Shown in pieces: positions 1 to 9,133 of a DNA stretch of 62,532 bases. Every line of letters begins with the position of its first letter. The stretch's first letter is position 1. The DNA comes from a candidate division TA06 bacterium ADurb.Bin131 (GTDB lineage Bacteria > Ratteibacteria > UBA8468 > B48-G9 > DTJG01), in assembly GCA_002070645.1 (NCBI GenBank), contig MWDQ01000146.1:1-62532 (forward strand), read 5' to 3'. The notes beneath the pieces were generated by a model. That model was given only the letters and a program-made list of their open reading frames with translations. It was not told the DNA's origin and made no database searches. The position numbers and the translations under genes are program-made.

Positions 1-2
1 TA

Positions 3-338
3 CCAGACGACCTTAAGGAAAAATGGACAACCAACTCAAGAAAATGGGTACTTGGCATTGATGTAAATAAAATGGCTAAACCTGTGGAAATTTCTGAGCC
101 AGTTGTTGAAGCAGGGGTCTACGATTCTCCACAGGGTACAGCACTTGTTCTTGCAAATTTCACATATCTGCCAATAGAAAACCTGAAAGTAGAGATTGAT
201 GTTGCAAAAAAACCTGTAAGGGTTGTTTCCTGTGAAACAGGTCCATTGAATTTTGTTAGCAGTGCAACGAAGAATGGATATAAAATCAGTTTCAGCATGG
301 AGTTAAAAATCAGTGATATTGTGCTTATTGAATTATAA
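3..338 (+). CDS. C-terminal fragment of a probable glycosidase-like protein
   Basis: The reading frame is already open at the left edge (first complete codon at 3) and ends with TAA at 336-338, so this is the tail of a longer gene. The visible ~111 residues alternate hydrophobic and polar residues with short loops, as in a beta-sandwich. The stretch LVLANFTYLPIENLKVEI resembles the C-terminal beta domain that closes many glycoside hydrolases, where a sugar-enzyme core is followed by a small domain. The next gene, 29 bp downstream, is a sialidase-like propeller, which fits a sugar-degradation operon. The Met at 72 is probably internal. The family cannot be decided from this fragment. Confidence 0.55.
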   Translation, partial: PDDLKEKWTTNSRKWVLGIDVNKMAKPVEISEPVVEAGVYDSPQGTALVLANFTYLPIENLKVEIDVAKKPVRVVSCETGPLNFVSSATKNGYKISFSMELKISDIVLIEL

Positions 339-367
339 TTTAACTTTTTATCCGTTGAGAATAAAAA

Positions 368-1339
368 ATGAATGTTAAATGTGTGTGGTGGGATGGTTAT
401 CATAATGCATTTACTGACATATCAAAATTCAATGGCAATTTTTTTATTACATTCAGACATGCAAAAGCCCATGCTGTCACAGGAAAGGGCGAGATATATG
501 TAATAAAATCTCAGGATACTAAAAAATGGCATCTCGCACAGAAATTTCCCGCTTTACCGGATAGCAGGGATCCAAAACTTTTTGTTTTCAAAGATAAACT
601 CGGGGTATTGTTTTTTGCAATATCAGATAACCCTGAAATGGCTGGACATTGGGTTCATGTTTATATCTCATATTCTGAGGATGGAAAAAGATTCTCTGAT
701 CCAGTGAGAATTGAAAATTATAATCTCAGATTCTGGAAAATAAGAAATTATAAAAATGTTATCTATGCTGCAACATGTAGATCAATGCCAGAGGAAAAAG
801 GCACATTTCTCTTCAGGTCTGTCGATGGATTAAGATTTGATTTTGTTTCAACTATTGTTAAGGACGATCATGCGAATGAAGCAGATTTATTATTTGAACA
901 AGATATATGCTATGCATTTGTCAGAAGAGAGGATTGTAAAACACCTGTTATTGCAGTTGCCGAATATCCTTATGAAAAATGGAAAAGATATACAATGAAT
1001 CTTGTTGTAAGAGGTCCGCATATTTTCAAATACAAGGGAAAAATTTACTGCGCAGGAAGAGTTTTTTTAAGACACAATGGAGAGATTTATTCATATATTA
1101 AAAATGAAACAGATTGCACTCCAAAAACAGCGATACTTGAATTAGACAGAAGAAATATGATTCTGAAACCTGTTAAAATTTTACCAAGTGGCGGAGATAC
1201 CTCTTACTGCGGCTCAATTATTGATAATGAGAAAATTTATATAAGTTATTACTCGCAACACGAAATCAATAAAAGAAAAAGTAAGGTTGGAAAACATGCC
1301 TCAGGAATATACCTTGCATCTGGGGCATTAATAGATTGA
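368..1339 (+). CDS. Sialidase-like / GH43-like beta-propeller protein
   Basis: A 323-residue protein without a signal peptide or membrane segment, so probably cytoplasmic. It carries repeated blades of the sialidase/beta-fructosidase superfamily, with Asp-box-like turns such as YSEDGKRFSDPVRI (about residues 102-115) and FRSVDGLRFDFV (about 150-161), followed by KDDHANEADLLFEQD. Proteins of this class cleave or bind glycosyl residues, and they are often annotated as exo-alpha-sialidase on weak evidence. Catalytic residues of true sialidases (an Arg triad, a Tyr/Glu pair) cannot be assigned by eye. It lies between a glycosidase tail and a secreted DUF4838 protein on the same strand. The substrate is unknown; a non-sialic-acid glycosidase or a non-catalytic propeller is equally possible. 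Confidence 0.6.
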   Translation: MNVKCVWWDGYHNAFTDISKFNGNFFITFRHAKAHAVTGKGEIYVIKSQDTKKWHLAQKFPALPDSRDPKLFVFKDKLGVLFFAISDNPEMAGHWVHVYISYSEDGKRFSDPVRIENYNLRFWKIRNYKNVIYAATCRSMPEEKGTFLFRSVDGLRFDFVSTIVKDDHANEADLLFEQDICYAFVRREDCKTPVIAVAEYPYEKWKRYTMNLVVRGPHIFKYKGKIYCAGRVFLRHNGEIYSYIKNETDCTPKTAILELDRRNMILKPVKILPSGGDTSYCGSIIDNEKIYISYYSQHEINKRKSKVGKHASGIYLASGALID

Positions 1340-1404
1340 AGATTGGGAATCAATGGAAAACAAAATAAATAATTTGTGGAACAACCAGGAAATCAGGAGG
1401 AAAA

Positions 1405-3828
1405 ATGAAGAAATATTGGTTATTATTGGCAGTTATTATGATTGTATCATCTTTTGTTGCATCTGCAGGAATTAAAGATAATACAAAGGATGGTAATATT
1501 CCTATTGTACAAAATGGAATGCCCGTGGCAGTCATTGTCATTCCTCTGGAGGCAAAAGAAAAATTTCCAAAGGCAATTGAATCAGCAAATGCAATTCAGA
1601 AATACATTCAGAAAATGACAGATGCTGAACTACCAATCATTATGGAAAATCAACAACATCCAGCAAATATTTCAACATTTATCTATGTTGGACACACTCA
1701 GGCAGCAAAGAAAAACAGAATAAGAGTACCATCGGGCTTTAATCCTGCAATAAGGCCTGATGTATATGAAGAAGAAGGGTACATCATAAAAACCATTGGC
1801 AACAATATCTTTATTGCAGGCAATGAAGATGGTCCCTATCAGGGAACAATCTATGCAGCGTATATGTTTCTTGAAAAACTCGGCTGCAGATGGTATTTCC
1901 CTGGGCAGTGGGGAGAGGTTATTCCACAAACAAAAACAATTACTGCCCAACGAATAGATATAGAAGCAAAACCCGATTTTGCAATGCGGGGAATCTGGAT
2001 TGACGGTAGATGGGGAATGACAGCAGAAAATCGAAAAATATATGCTGACTGGGCTAAAAAGGTTGGATTTAGTTCTGACTATACAGGTGGGCAAAAATTA
2101 TATCCAACCCCAGGAGATGGCTATCTTGCGCAGCCACTTCCTCCAAAGGAATATGCTGAATCCCATCCAGAATATTATGCAATGGACAAAACAGGAAAAA
2201 GAAATATAAGTCCTACAACACACCCATCATTTGCAATGTTATGTCTTTCAAACCAGGAAATGCAAAAAGAATATATTAAAAATGTCAAAGAGGCATTTGA
2301 AGGAAAAAAGAAATACCCGAATATCAGCGAGATTGGAATAGGAATTTCACCGCCAGATGGAACCCCTTATTGTTATTGTGAGACATGTCTTGCGCAAAGT
2401 CAAAATTTTAATTATCCAACATATGTTCACGAAAGAATGCAAAGTGAAGAGGTATTTTCTTTTGCCTGCAAGATTGCAGATACATTTCCTGATAAATGGG
2501 TTGCTGTTTCTGCCTATGCATTAAGAGAAATGCCTCCCCAGGGAGTTAAACTCAGACCAAACATGGTTGTGATGTATGCTCCAATAAGTTGTTGCGTTCT
2601 TCATCCAAATAATGCCACTGACTGCTGGAGAAGAATTGAAATGATGCATATACTCAAGCAATGGATTAAACTTACGCCCCATGTCTGGTTATATGACTAT
2701 ACTCCAGGGCTACTCGTGAGTGGGTTTATCCCTGAAAGAGATGTGGCAAACTTTGCAATCAATGCGCCAATCTATAAGCAAATTGGGCTTAAGGGATTCG
2801 GTAGACAGGGAAGCAATGCAATGATGTCAACCTGGATTAGTTATTATACCTCAGCAAAACTTATGTGGGATGTAAATACAGATGTAGAAGCAGTGAAAAA
2901 AGATTTTTACTCAAAGTTTTTTGGAAGCCAGGCAGGCCCCTATATACAGGCATGGTGGGATTCCTGCGAAGAACAATTATTAAAAGCAAAACTCCACGTC
3001 CATGAGGACTGGCTTATAAACAATGTCTACACATTAGACTTTGCCAATTCCATCCATAGATTTTATGAATCTGCAAAAAAATGTTCAATGACAGAAGAAG
3101 AAAAACAACACTTCAGAATATTTGAGTTGATTGTGGAAAATTTTGAGGCCTGGACCCAGATGCATAATGCAGAGATGCTCCTCGACTATAAAAAAGCAAA
3201 GAAAAGTGCAACAAAAATGATAGAAACACAGGAAAAACTCTACGAAATCTCTGAATTCCTTATCGGCAAAGGAGGGTTTACCAACCAGTGGGAGTGTTAT
3301 ACAAAAGGAAGAGAAATACGGCTTAGTAAACTTGAGCAAATGACAAATGGTGAATCAGGAATAATGATTGCCCAGGTTCCTATAACAGCAAAATTCACAA
3401 GAGACAGATTTAATGAAGGAGTAATCGCTCAATGGTATCTTCCTGAATTCGAGGATACAAAATGGGGAACAGAAAATACATTTTACCTCTGGGATCAACA
3501 GGACAAACCTGAGGATGCTGTTGGTCATGATTACGATGGCTACGGATGGTACAGATTCTGGGTTGATATTCCATCAAAATGGAAAAATAAGCCAACCCAT
3601 TTTTATTGCGGAGGAGTAATAAACGAAGGATGGGTCTGGGTCAATGGCGAATATGCAGGACATAAACCACATTCAATCTGGTGGATGGGTGAGCATGATT
3701 TTGACCTTGATATTACAAAACTTGTCAGATATGGTGAAAAAAATCTTATAACAATAAGGGTCTGGAACAACTCTGAACTCGGGGGACTTTACCGCAGAGG
3801 ATTTATATGGTCCCCTAATAAACAATGA
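1405..3828 (+). CDS. Secreted DUF4838-family protein (glycoside-hydrolase-like)
   Basis: An 807-residue secreted protein. The signal peptide is residues 1-21, with cleavage predicted after ASA. The segment LGCRWYFPGQWGEVIP (about 158-173) is the signature that precedes DUF4838, an alpha-glucuronidase-like fold family common in polysaccharide utilisation loci. A TIM-barrel-like body rich in Trp and Tyr follows. The last ~130 residues (GGVINEGWVWVNGEYAGHKP, then DITKLVRYGEKNLITIRVWN) form a jelly-roll of the type found at the end of beta-galactosidases, which usually binds carbohydrate. The start at 1405 is preceded by a strong AGGAGG ribosome-binding site. The protein probably acts outside the cytoplasmic membrane on glycans; the exact bond cleaved is unknown. 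Confidence 0.8.
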   Translation: MKKYWLLLAVIMIVSSFVASAGIKDNTKDGNIPIVQNGMPVAVIVIPLEAKEKFPKAIESANAIQKYIQKMTDAELPIIMENQQHPANISTFIYVGHTQAAKKNRIRVPSGFNPAIRPDVYEEEGYIIKTIGNNIFIAGNEDGPYQGTIYAAYMFLEKLGCRWYFPGQWGEVIPQTKTITAQRIDIEAKPDFAMRGIWIDGRWGMTAENRKIYADWAKKVGFSSDYTGGQKLYPTPGDGYLAQPLPPKEYAESHPEYYAMDKTGKRNISPTTHPSFAMLCLSNQEMQKEYIKNVKEAFEGKKKYPNISEIGIGISPPDGTPYCYCETCLAQSQNFNYPTYVHERMQSEEVFSFACKIADTFPDKWVAVSAYALREMPPQGVKLRPNMVVMYAPISCCVLHPNNATDCWRRIEMMHILKQWIKLTPHVWLYDYTPGLLVSGFIPERDVANFAINAPIYKQIGLKGFGRQGSNAMMSTWISYYTSAKLMWDVNTDVEAVKKDFYSKFFGSQAGPYIQAWWDSCEEQLLKAKLHVHEDWLINNVYTLDFANSIHRFYESAKKCSMTEEEKQHFRIFELIVENFEAWTQMHNAEMLLDYKKAKKSATKMIETQEKLYEISEFLIGKGGFTNQWECYTKGREIRLSKLEQMTNGESGIMIAQVPITAKFTRDRFNEGVIAQWYLPEFEDTKWGTENTFYLWDQQDKPEDAVGHDYDGYGWYRFWVDIPSKWKNKPTHFYCGGVINEGWVWVNGEYAGHKPHSIWWMGEHDFDLDITKLVRYGEKNLITIRVWNNSELGGLYRRGFIWSPNKQ

Positions 3829-3896
3829 AACACATATATCTGTAAAAAAACTATGAAAAAAACGAAAAGAAAGATTAAAAAAGAGATAATTCTAAG

Positions 3897-4940
3897 ATGA
3901 GACGTGTCTTTTTGGGGAAAACAGGATTAAAAGTAAGCCGCACTGGCTTTGGGGCGCTTCCAATTCAAAGAGTTTCTATCCAGACAGCCTCAAAGATTCT
4001 GAATTTTGCCTATGATAGCGGGATAAACTTTTTTGATACAGCAAGAGGATATTCTGATAGCGAGAAAAAAATAGGAATTGCCTTCAAAAACAAAAGACAT
4101 AACATAATCATTGCAACCAAGATGTCTGGCAAGACAAAAAAAGAAATACTCGATCTTCTATGTATTTCATTAAAGCAACTTAAAACCGATTATGTCGATA
4201 TACTTCAACTGCACAACCCTGAAACACTACCTGACCCATCAGATGAAAATTCTTCATATGCAGGATTAAAAGAAGCACAAAAAAAGGGAATGGTAAGATT
4301 TATTGGAATAACCACACATAAACTGCAGGATGCAAAAAAATCAATTAAATCCTGTATGTTTGATACACTTCAATATCCACTTTCTTTATTATCCTCAGAT
4401 AAGGAACTTAGAATTATCGACATCTGCCAGAAGTATAACATCGGATTAATCGCAATGAAACCATTATGCGGAGGTCTATTAACAGATATTAATCTTGCTT
4501 TCAGTTTTTTATGGCAGTTTGAGAATGTAATCCCAATCTGGGGAATTCAAAGGATAAAAGAGATAAAACAGATTGTTGAACTATCTGAAAACCCACCAGA
4601 AATTAGTGCTGATTTAAAAAAAAGAATAAGACAGGAAAGGAAGGAACTCGGTTCATCTTTTTGCCGTGGATGCGGGTACTGTCTACCCTGTCCTGCTGAA
4701 ATTCCAATATCAATGGCAGCAAGAATGAAATTTTTATTAAGAAGATCTCCATACAAAAATTTTCTTACCCCACAGTGGCAGGAAAATATGCTTAAGATTA
4801 GAAACTGCACAAACTGTGGATCCTGCAAATCTAAGTGTCCATACAATCTTGATACACCAATAATTCTAAAAGACATGCTCGATGATTACATAGAGTTTGC
4901 AAGAAACAAAGGAATTATAATAAACAGGAGGGAAAAATGA
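3897..4940 (+). CDS. Aldo/keto reductase with C-terminal ferredoxin domain
   Basis: A 347-residue cytoplasmic protein. Residues 1-~245 form an aldo/keto reductase barrel with the catalytic tetrad intact: Asp47 and Tyr52 in FDTARGY, Lys75 in ATKMSG and His106 in LQLHNP. The C-terminal ~90 residues carry two cysteine clusters, CRGCGYCLPCP (about 256-266) and CTNCGSCKSKCP (about 303-313), each suited to a [4Fe-4S] cluster. This architecture is a recognised AKR subfamily of anaerobes and suggests electron transfer between ferredoxin clusters and a carbonyl substrate, possibly a sugar. The gene overlaps the following esterase-like gene by 4 bp (ATGA), so the two are probably translationally coupled. 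Its substrate is not evident. Confidence 0.87.
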   Translation: MRRVFLGKTGLKVSRTGFGALPIQRVSIQTASKILNFAYDSGINFFDTARGYSDSEKKIGIAFKNKRHNIIIATKMSGKTKKEILDLLCISLKQLKTDYVDILQLHNPETLPDPSDENSSYAGLKEAQKKGMVRFIGITTHKLQDAKKSIKSCMFDTLQYPLSLLSSDKELRIIDICQKYNIGLIAMKPLCGGLLTDINLAFSFLWQFENVIPIWGIQRIKEIKQIVELSENPPEISADLKKRIRQERKELGSSFCRGCGYCLPCPAEIPISMAARMKFLLRRSPYKNFLTPQWQENMLKIRNCTNCGSCKSKCPYNLDTPIILKDMLDDYIEFARNKGIIINRREK

Positions 4941-6823
4941 AAAATGATTATCGCCATATGATGCTCGATTACTTTATTAAAAGAATGAGAAAAATGAATG
5001 AAGAAAGAGAAACAGTCCTGAAAGAAATAAAATCCCAAAAAGATGCATTGAAATATCAGGAAAAGGTTAGAAGTACAATTAAAAAGGCATTTTCTCCATT
5101 ACCAGAGAAAACACCACTAAACCCAAAGATTACCGGTACTGTCAAAAGAAAGAATTATAGAATTGAAAAAATAATTTTTGAAAGCAGACCAGAGTGTTTG
5201 GTTACTTCAAATCTCTATATACCAGAGAAATTCGATCCTCCATTTCCAGCAGTAATTGGAACATGTGGCCATTCAATCAATGGTAAAGCAGCACCAAAAT
5301 ACCAGGAATTCTGTCAGCGGCTTGTTCATAATGGATTTCTTGTTTTGATATACGACCCATTTAATCAAGGAGAAAGAGACCAGTATACAAGATTGCCAAA
5401 AAATTCTCTTTTAAAACGTGGATGTTGCGCTGCGCATAATATGATGGGAAAACAAATGCAGATTATTGATGAATTTTTTGGCACATGGCGACTGTGGGAT
5501 GGAATAAGAGCACTCGATTATATTCTACAAAGACCAGAAGCAGACAAAAAGTTTATTGGTGTAACAGGAAATTCAGGCGGAGGAACAATGACAACATGGC
5601 TATGGCCTAATGAAAAAAGATTTACTGTAGCAGCCCCGAGTTGCTTTATTTCTCCCTTTAGATATAACATTGAAAATGAAATGCCACAGGATATTGAACA
5701 ATGTCCACCAGAAATATTTAATAACTATATAGAAATCAGCGATTTCTTCATAGCAAGAGCACCTGACCCCGTTATTTTATTAGGTCAGAATTATGACTAC
5801 TTTGATATAAGAGGATTTAAGGAAATCTATGAACAAGTAAAAAGGTTTTATGAAATTTTTGGAGCACAACAGAATCTTGCTTATTTTATCGGAAACAACC
5901 CACATGGCTATTATTCTGATGCTCAAAAAGCAATGGTTTCGTTTTTCTGCAAGATTGCAGAAAAACAAATTGTTTGTGAAGATCCTGAAATAAAAATTGA
6001 AAATGAAGATACACTCTTTGCCACTAAAAATGGTAGTGTGATTTCTTCTGGCTCAAAACCTGTTTATAAAATAATAGGTGAAATTGCTGATAAAATTAAT
6101 CAGTCCAGGAAAAAGATGTCAGAGGACGAATTAAAGAAACAGATTAAAAAACTTCTAAAAATCCCTGAAACAAAAGTCCCTTATTATAGGGTCTTAAGAC
6201 CACAGATAATAAAAAAAGAGATTATAGCAAGGTATGCAATTGAAACAGAACCAGGAATATGGGTTATTCTCAAAAATAAATCAGAAAGACCTGATTTTAT
6301 TTATAATCTTGAGGTTGAAAAGGAAATAAATCTGTGCATCCCGAATATCTCCTCTGAGGATGAGATACTGAAAAGAAGAAAATTTTTGCCTGGGTGCCAG
6401 GAATATTTCATTGATGTTAGAGGAATTGGCGAATCAATGCCAGAAGAAAAGAAAAACTTTTTCAGGCCGTATGGCTATGATTTTATGATTGACAGATGTT
6501 TTTATATGTTTGGAGAAAGTTATCTCGGAAAACGAATTTACGATACGCTATCTGTCATTGAATTGCTAAAATCAAAAGGTTGCGAGAAAATTAACCTCTA
6601 TGGAAATTATCAAGGAGCGATAATTGGAATTTTTGTTGCATTTCTTTCAGATGTAATATCAAAGGTTTATCTTGAAAAACTTTTAGATTCATTCAGCGCA
6701 TTGAGCAGAAAAATTTCTACAGGAGTCCCTTCTTCCAATCTTCCAAAAGGAATACTTAAGATTACTGATATTCCTGAAATTATTGATGCTGTAAAGAAGA
6801 AAAAAGAATTAATCATTCTTTAA
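4937..6823 (+). CDS. Two-domain alpha/beta hydrolase (acetylxylan-esterase-like), second domain degenerate
   Basis: A 628-residue protein without a signal peptide. The first half is an alpha/beta hydrolase related to acetylxylan esterases and dienelactone hydrolases. The nucleophile elbow is GNSGGG with Ser213, an acidic residue lies near 288-291 in DYFDIRG, and the likely catalytic His322 is in NPHGY. The second half (about 420-628) again looks like this fold, with FIDVRGIGES and a second elbow GNYQGA at 556-561, but the nucleophile position is Tyr558, so this domain is predicted inactive in ester hydrolysis. Two-domain versions occur in PVC-type bacteria. The 4-bp overlap with the preceding reductase suggests the two act together, probably deacylating and reducing a sugar derivative. 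That pathway is inference. Confidence 0.78.
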   Translation: MKNDYRHMMLDYFIKRMRKMNEERETVLKEIKSQKDALKYQEKVRSTIKKAFSPLPEKTPLNPKITGTVKRKNYRIEKIIFESRPECLVTSNLYIPEKFDPPFPAVIGTCGHSINGKAAPKYQEFCQRLVHNGFLVLIYDPFNQGERDQYTRLPKNSLLKRGCCAAHNMMGKQMQIIDEFFGTWRLWDGIRALDYILQRPEADKKFIGVTGNSGGGTMTTWLWPNEKRFTVAAPSCFISPFRYNIENEMPQDIEQCPPEIFNNYIEISDFFIARAPDPVILLGQNYDYFDIRGFKEIYEQVKRFYEIFGAQQNLAYFIGNNPHGYYSDAQKAMVSFFCKIAEKQIVCEDPEIKIENEDTLFATKNGSVISSGSKPVYKIIGEIADKINQSRKKMSEDELKKQIKKLLKIPETKVPYYRVLRPQIIKKEIIARYAIETEPGIWVILKNKSERPDFIYNLEVEKEINLCIPNISSEDEILKRRKFLPGCQEYFIDVRGIGESMPEEKKNFFRPYGYDFMIDRCFYMFGESYLGKRIYDTLSVIELLKSKGCEKINLYGNYQGAIIGIFVAFLSDVISKVYLEKLLDSFSALSRKISTGVPSSNLPKGILKITDIPEIIDAVKKKKELIIL

Positions 6824-6948
6824 TCAAGAACCCACGGATTCTCTTCTGCAATACAGGACTTTTCAATCATTAAAACGACCCTTTCAAAATCAATATCATA
6901 TGATTAATGACAATCAGAACCAATCGAAAATCTTATACCTTTTGAGGC

Positions 6949-7166
6949 AGAGGCAAACTGACTGATCCTTTAGTGGTGTTTTTGTCTATTTCTCAATAGT
7001 TCCAAAATCTTTTATATCCATCCCTAAATCCCCTTTTGCAAAGTGGGAGATTTTAAATCCTCTCTTTTAGAGGGGTGTCTCGTAGAGACAGGGCATTCAA
7101 TCATCAAAACCCTCCTCTTTTTTATTCGGTTTTCCAACATAAAAGTTTCATCTGTTTTTTGGCAGT
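6949..7166. mobile_element. Diverged copy of the MITE-like intergenic element
   Basis: This accounts for most of the gap between the esterase-like gene and tRNA-Leu (6824-7337). It aligns by eye almost end to end with the better-preserved element at 51649-51908: a TTTAGTGGTG segment, then TTTTATATCCAT, a C-rich/G-rich block, the hairpin TGTCTCGTAGAGACA (7076-7090), ATTCAATCATCAAAACCC, and TTCGGTTTTCCAACATAAAAG. Its ends (6949-6957 and 7158-7166) match the ends of the other copy in position, but the inverted repeat has decayed. No transposase is encoded. Small open frames here are fortuitous. I see nothing else in 6824-6948 or 7167-7337. Confidence 0.65.
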
Positions 7167-7337
7167 ATCCTCGAATGATAAAAATTTTTCATACCCATGC
7201 ATTTTGTCAATTCAATCAAAAAGTGTAAAATTTATTAATAGCATACCCTTCTTATAGGTCGAATGAAAAAAAATGTGGGGAAATTGGCATTCCCTATGTT
7301 ATAGGAAAAAGATTAAAGAGGAGAACCCCCTTAAAGA

Positions 7338-7419
7338 GCGAGGATGGCGGAATGGCAGACGCGCTGGACTTAGGATCCAGTGGGTAACCCCCGTGAGAGT
7401 TCAAATCTCTCTCCTCGCA
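7338..7419 (+). tRNA. tRNA-Leu (anticodon UAG)
   Basis: An 82-nt class II tRNA. The acceptor stem GCGAGGA (7338-7344) pairs with TCCTCGC (7412-7418), and the discriminator is A7419. The anticodon stem CTGGA/TCCAG (7364-7368/7376-7380) encloses a 7-nt loop with anticodon TAG at 7371-7373, which reads CUN leucine codons. A long variable arm (about 7381-7393) and a T arm GAGAG-TTCAAAT-CTCTC complete the fold. The 3' CCA is not encoded. A methyltransferase gene begins about 90 bp downstream on the same strand. Confidence 0.96.
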
Positions 7420-7512
7420 TTATAAATTTGATGAAAAGGCATTACATATAAAGGATTTTAGTATTTTAATATGATGTTCTGTATCACTGTTTACTTCTCG
7501 ATGAAGGTCTGT

Positions 7513-9057
7513 ATGGAAAAAAAGAATTGTGCTGAATATAAAGGATTTACAAGTAAAGAAAATAAGAATACCGGGTATGTAAGGGATATATCTACCCCTG
7601 ATTATACTTCAGTTAAAAATAGGCGAAGAGATTTTGGGGCACATATGACTTCTGTTGATATTTTTAAGAACTTCATTTTCCCGGAGATAAAAGATTTTCT
7701 TTATGACTATGCGTGGATAGATTTATTTGCAGGTGAAGGAAATCTAATCTTACCAATTCTGGATGCAATTCAAATAAATAAAAGGATTGAATTTTTTAAG
7801 GAGCATATTTTTCTTTTTGACGTTCAAAAGGAGATGGTCGATAGATCTATTCAAAATGCACAAAGATATGGAATACCCTATGAGGTAGCAAGAACCAATA
7901 TACAATTAAGAGATACCTTGCAAAATTATCCAGATTTCAAACGACTTAAATATCCTTGTTATCATATAACAAACCCTCCATATCTTTATCTTGGTTATAT
8001 TGTCAAGAAATCAGAAAGAAACCTTGGATATTTTTCTAATCAAAATGAAGGTTATCAGGATTTATATCAGGTTGCTCTTATGAACGATTTAAGGCATAAT
8101 CTTCAAAGGTTGATTTATATCATCCCGACTAATTTTCTATTCGGATTTTCAGTATCCAATAAAATTAGAAGGGATTTCTTTTCTTTTTATGAAATTACAA
8201 AAGCCATAATATTTGAGAGAAAAATTTTTGAATTTACTGGAACGAATGTTTGTATTTGTTTTTTCGAAAGGAAAAATCACCCATCTAACCAAGAAATCAA
8301 CTTTTACGCTCTAAAGGTTAACAGTAAAATTATCAAAAAAAAATATAGGTTGTCGGTTAACGATTGTTATAGAGCAGGTGGAGAATTTAATGAATTTATC
8401 TCTTATTTCAGGCCTTTAGAACCATTGAAAATTAAGTTTTACTTAACTATTGATGAGATTCAAAAAAATAAAGGGAAAATTCCTGTTAAACTTCTGGATG
8501 TGAATAGCTTTTCCAATGGTTATTTTAGATTTGATACGTATATGGTTCACAAGGATTTTCATGATAAACTAAAAAGTAATCCACTCTTTGTAAGAACACT
8601 TGATACAGGAAAATGGGAAGGAAGATGCGGGATTTATAATGTTCAAGAAATATTTGGGGTAGACGGAATAGTTGTTAAAAAGAAAAAATACCGTACGCAC
8701 CCTATTCAAATTTTTATAACCCCTGTACTTTCAGAATGTGATTTGTTGTTATTAAAAGATTATTTCAATGTTATGCTCGAGTACTTTCGAGAAATCACTG
8801 ATAGCGAATTTCTAACCACCTTTAAGTATTCCTCCTCAGATTATATCCGAAAATATCTTGGTTTATCACAGACGCGTAAGTTATTAGAAACTCTTCCTGT
8901 TCATCTAATATCTGCTGAGGATAAAAAAAGATTGAGAACCTTTATAAATCAAAAGGACATAGAAGGAATCAAGGATATCTTATCAAGCCAGAACAGGAAA
9001 ACCGTGAGTGCATTGTTGCTTAAGGATTTTATTTCTGAGCAATTGCGAAACAATTGA
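7513..9057 (+). CDS. Solitary N6-adenine DNA methyltransferase
   Basis: A 514-residue cytoplasmic enzyme that transfers a methyl group from S-adenosylmethionine to adenine in DNA. From the chosen start, the AdoMet-binding motif DLFAGEGN lies at 70-77 and the catalytic NPPY at 154-157. The motif order (AdoMet site first, recognition region C-terminal) and the RRRDFGAHMTS lead-in fit a gamma-class, TaqI/Eco57I-like enzyme. The C-terminal ~280 residues should be the target-recognition domain. I prefer ATG 7513 because GAAGG lies 5 nt upstream; the upstream in-frame ATG at 7471 has no well-placed site. No restriction endonuclease lies alongside: neighbours are tRNA-Leu and a convergent thuA-like gene. 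It may be an orphan regulatory methylase, or a remnant or acquired gene inserted near the tRNA. Confidence 0.85.
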   Translation: MEKKNCAEYKGFTSKENKNTGYVRDISTPDYTSVKNRRRDFGAHMTSVDIFKNFIFPEIKDFLYDYAWIDLFAGEGNLILPILDAIQINKRIEFFKEHIFLFDVQKEMVDRSIQNAQRYGIPYEVARTNIQLRDTLQNYPDFKRLKYPCYHITNPPYLYLGYIVKKSERNLGYFSNQNEGYQDLYQVALMNDLRHNLQRLIYIIPTNFLFGFSVSNKIRRDFFSFYEITKAIIFERKIFEFTGTNVCICFFERKNHPSNQEINFYALKVNSKIIKKKYRLSVNDCYRAGGEFNEFISYFRPLEPLKIKFYLTIDEIQKNKGKIPVKLLDVNSFSNGYFRFDTYMVHKDFHDKLKSNPLFVRTLDTGKWEGRCGIYNVQEIFGVDGIVVKKKKYRTHPIQIFITPVLSECDLLLLKDYFNVMLEYFREITDSEFLTTFKYSSSDYIRKYLGLSQTRKLLETLPVHLISAEDKKRLRTFINQKDIEGIKDILSSQNRKTVSALLLKDFISEQLRNN

Positions 9058-9133
9058 TATAATGATATATATTTTGATGAAATTTTTGAAGGAAAGGAAA
9101 GATATTAATCGATAAAATGTACATCAGGTTAAT

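Noticed and set aside
368-1339. True exo-alpha-sialidase
   Set aside because: The propeller and Asp-box-like turns are visible, but the Arg triad and nucleophile cannot be identified, so only a sialidase-like call is made.
7043-7257. Two short open frames of about 60 codons
   Set aside because: They lie inside a decayed repeat element, lack ribosome-binding sites and overlap each other.
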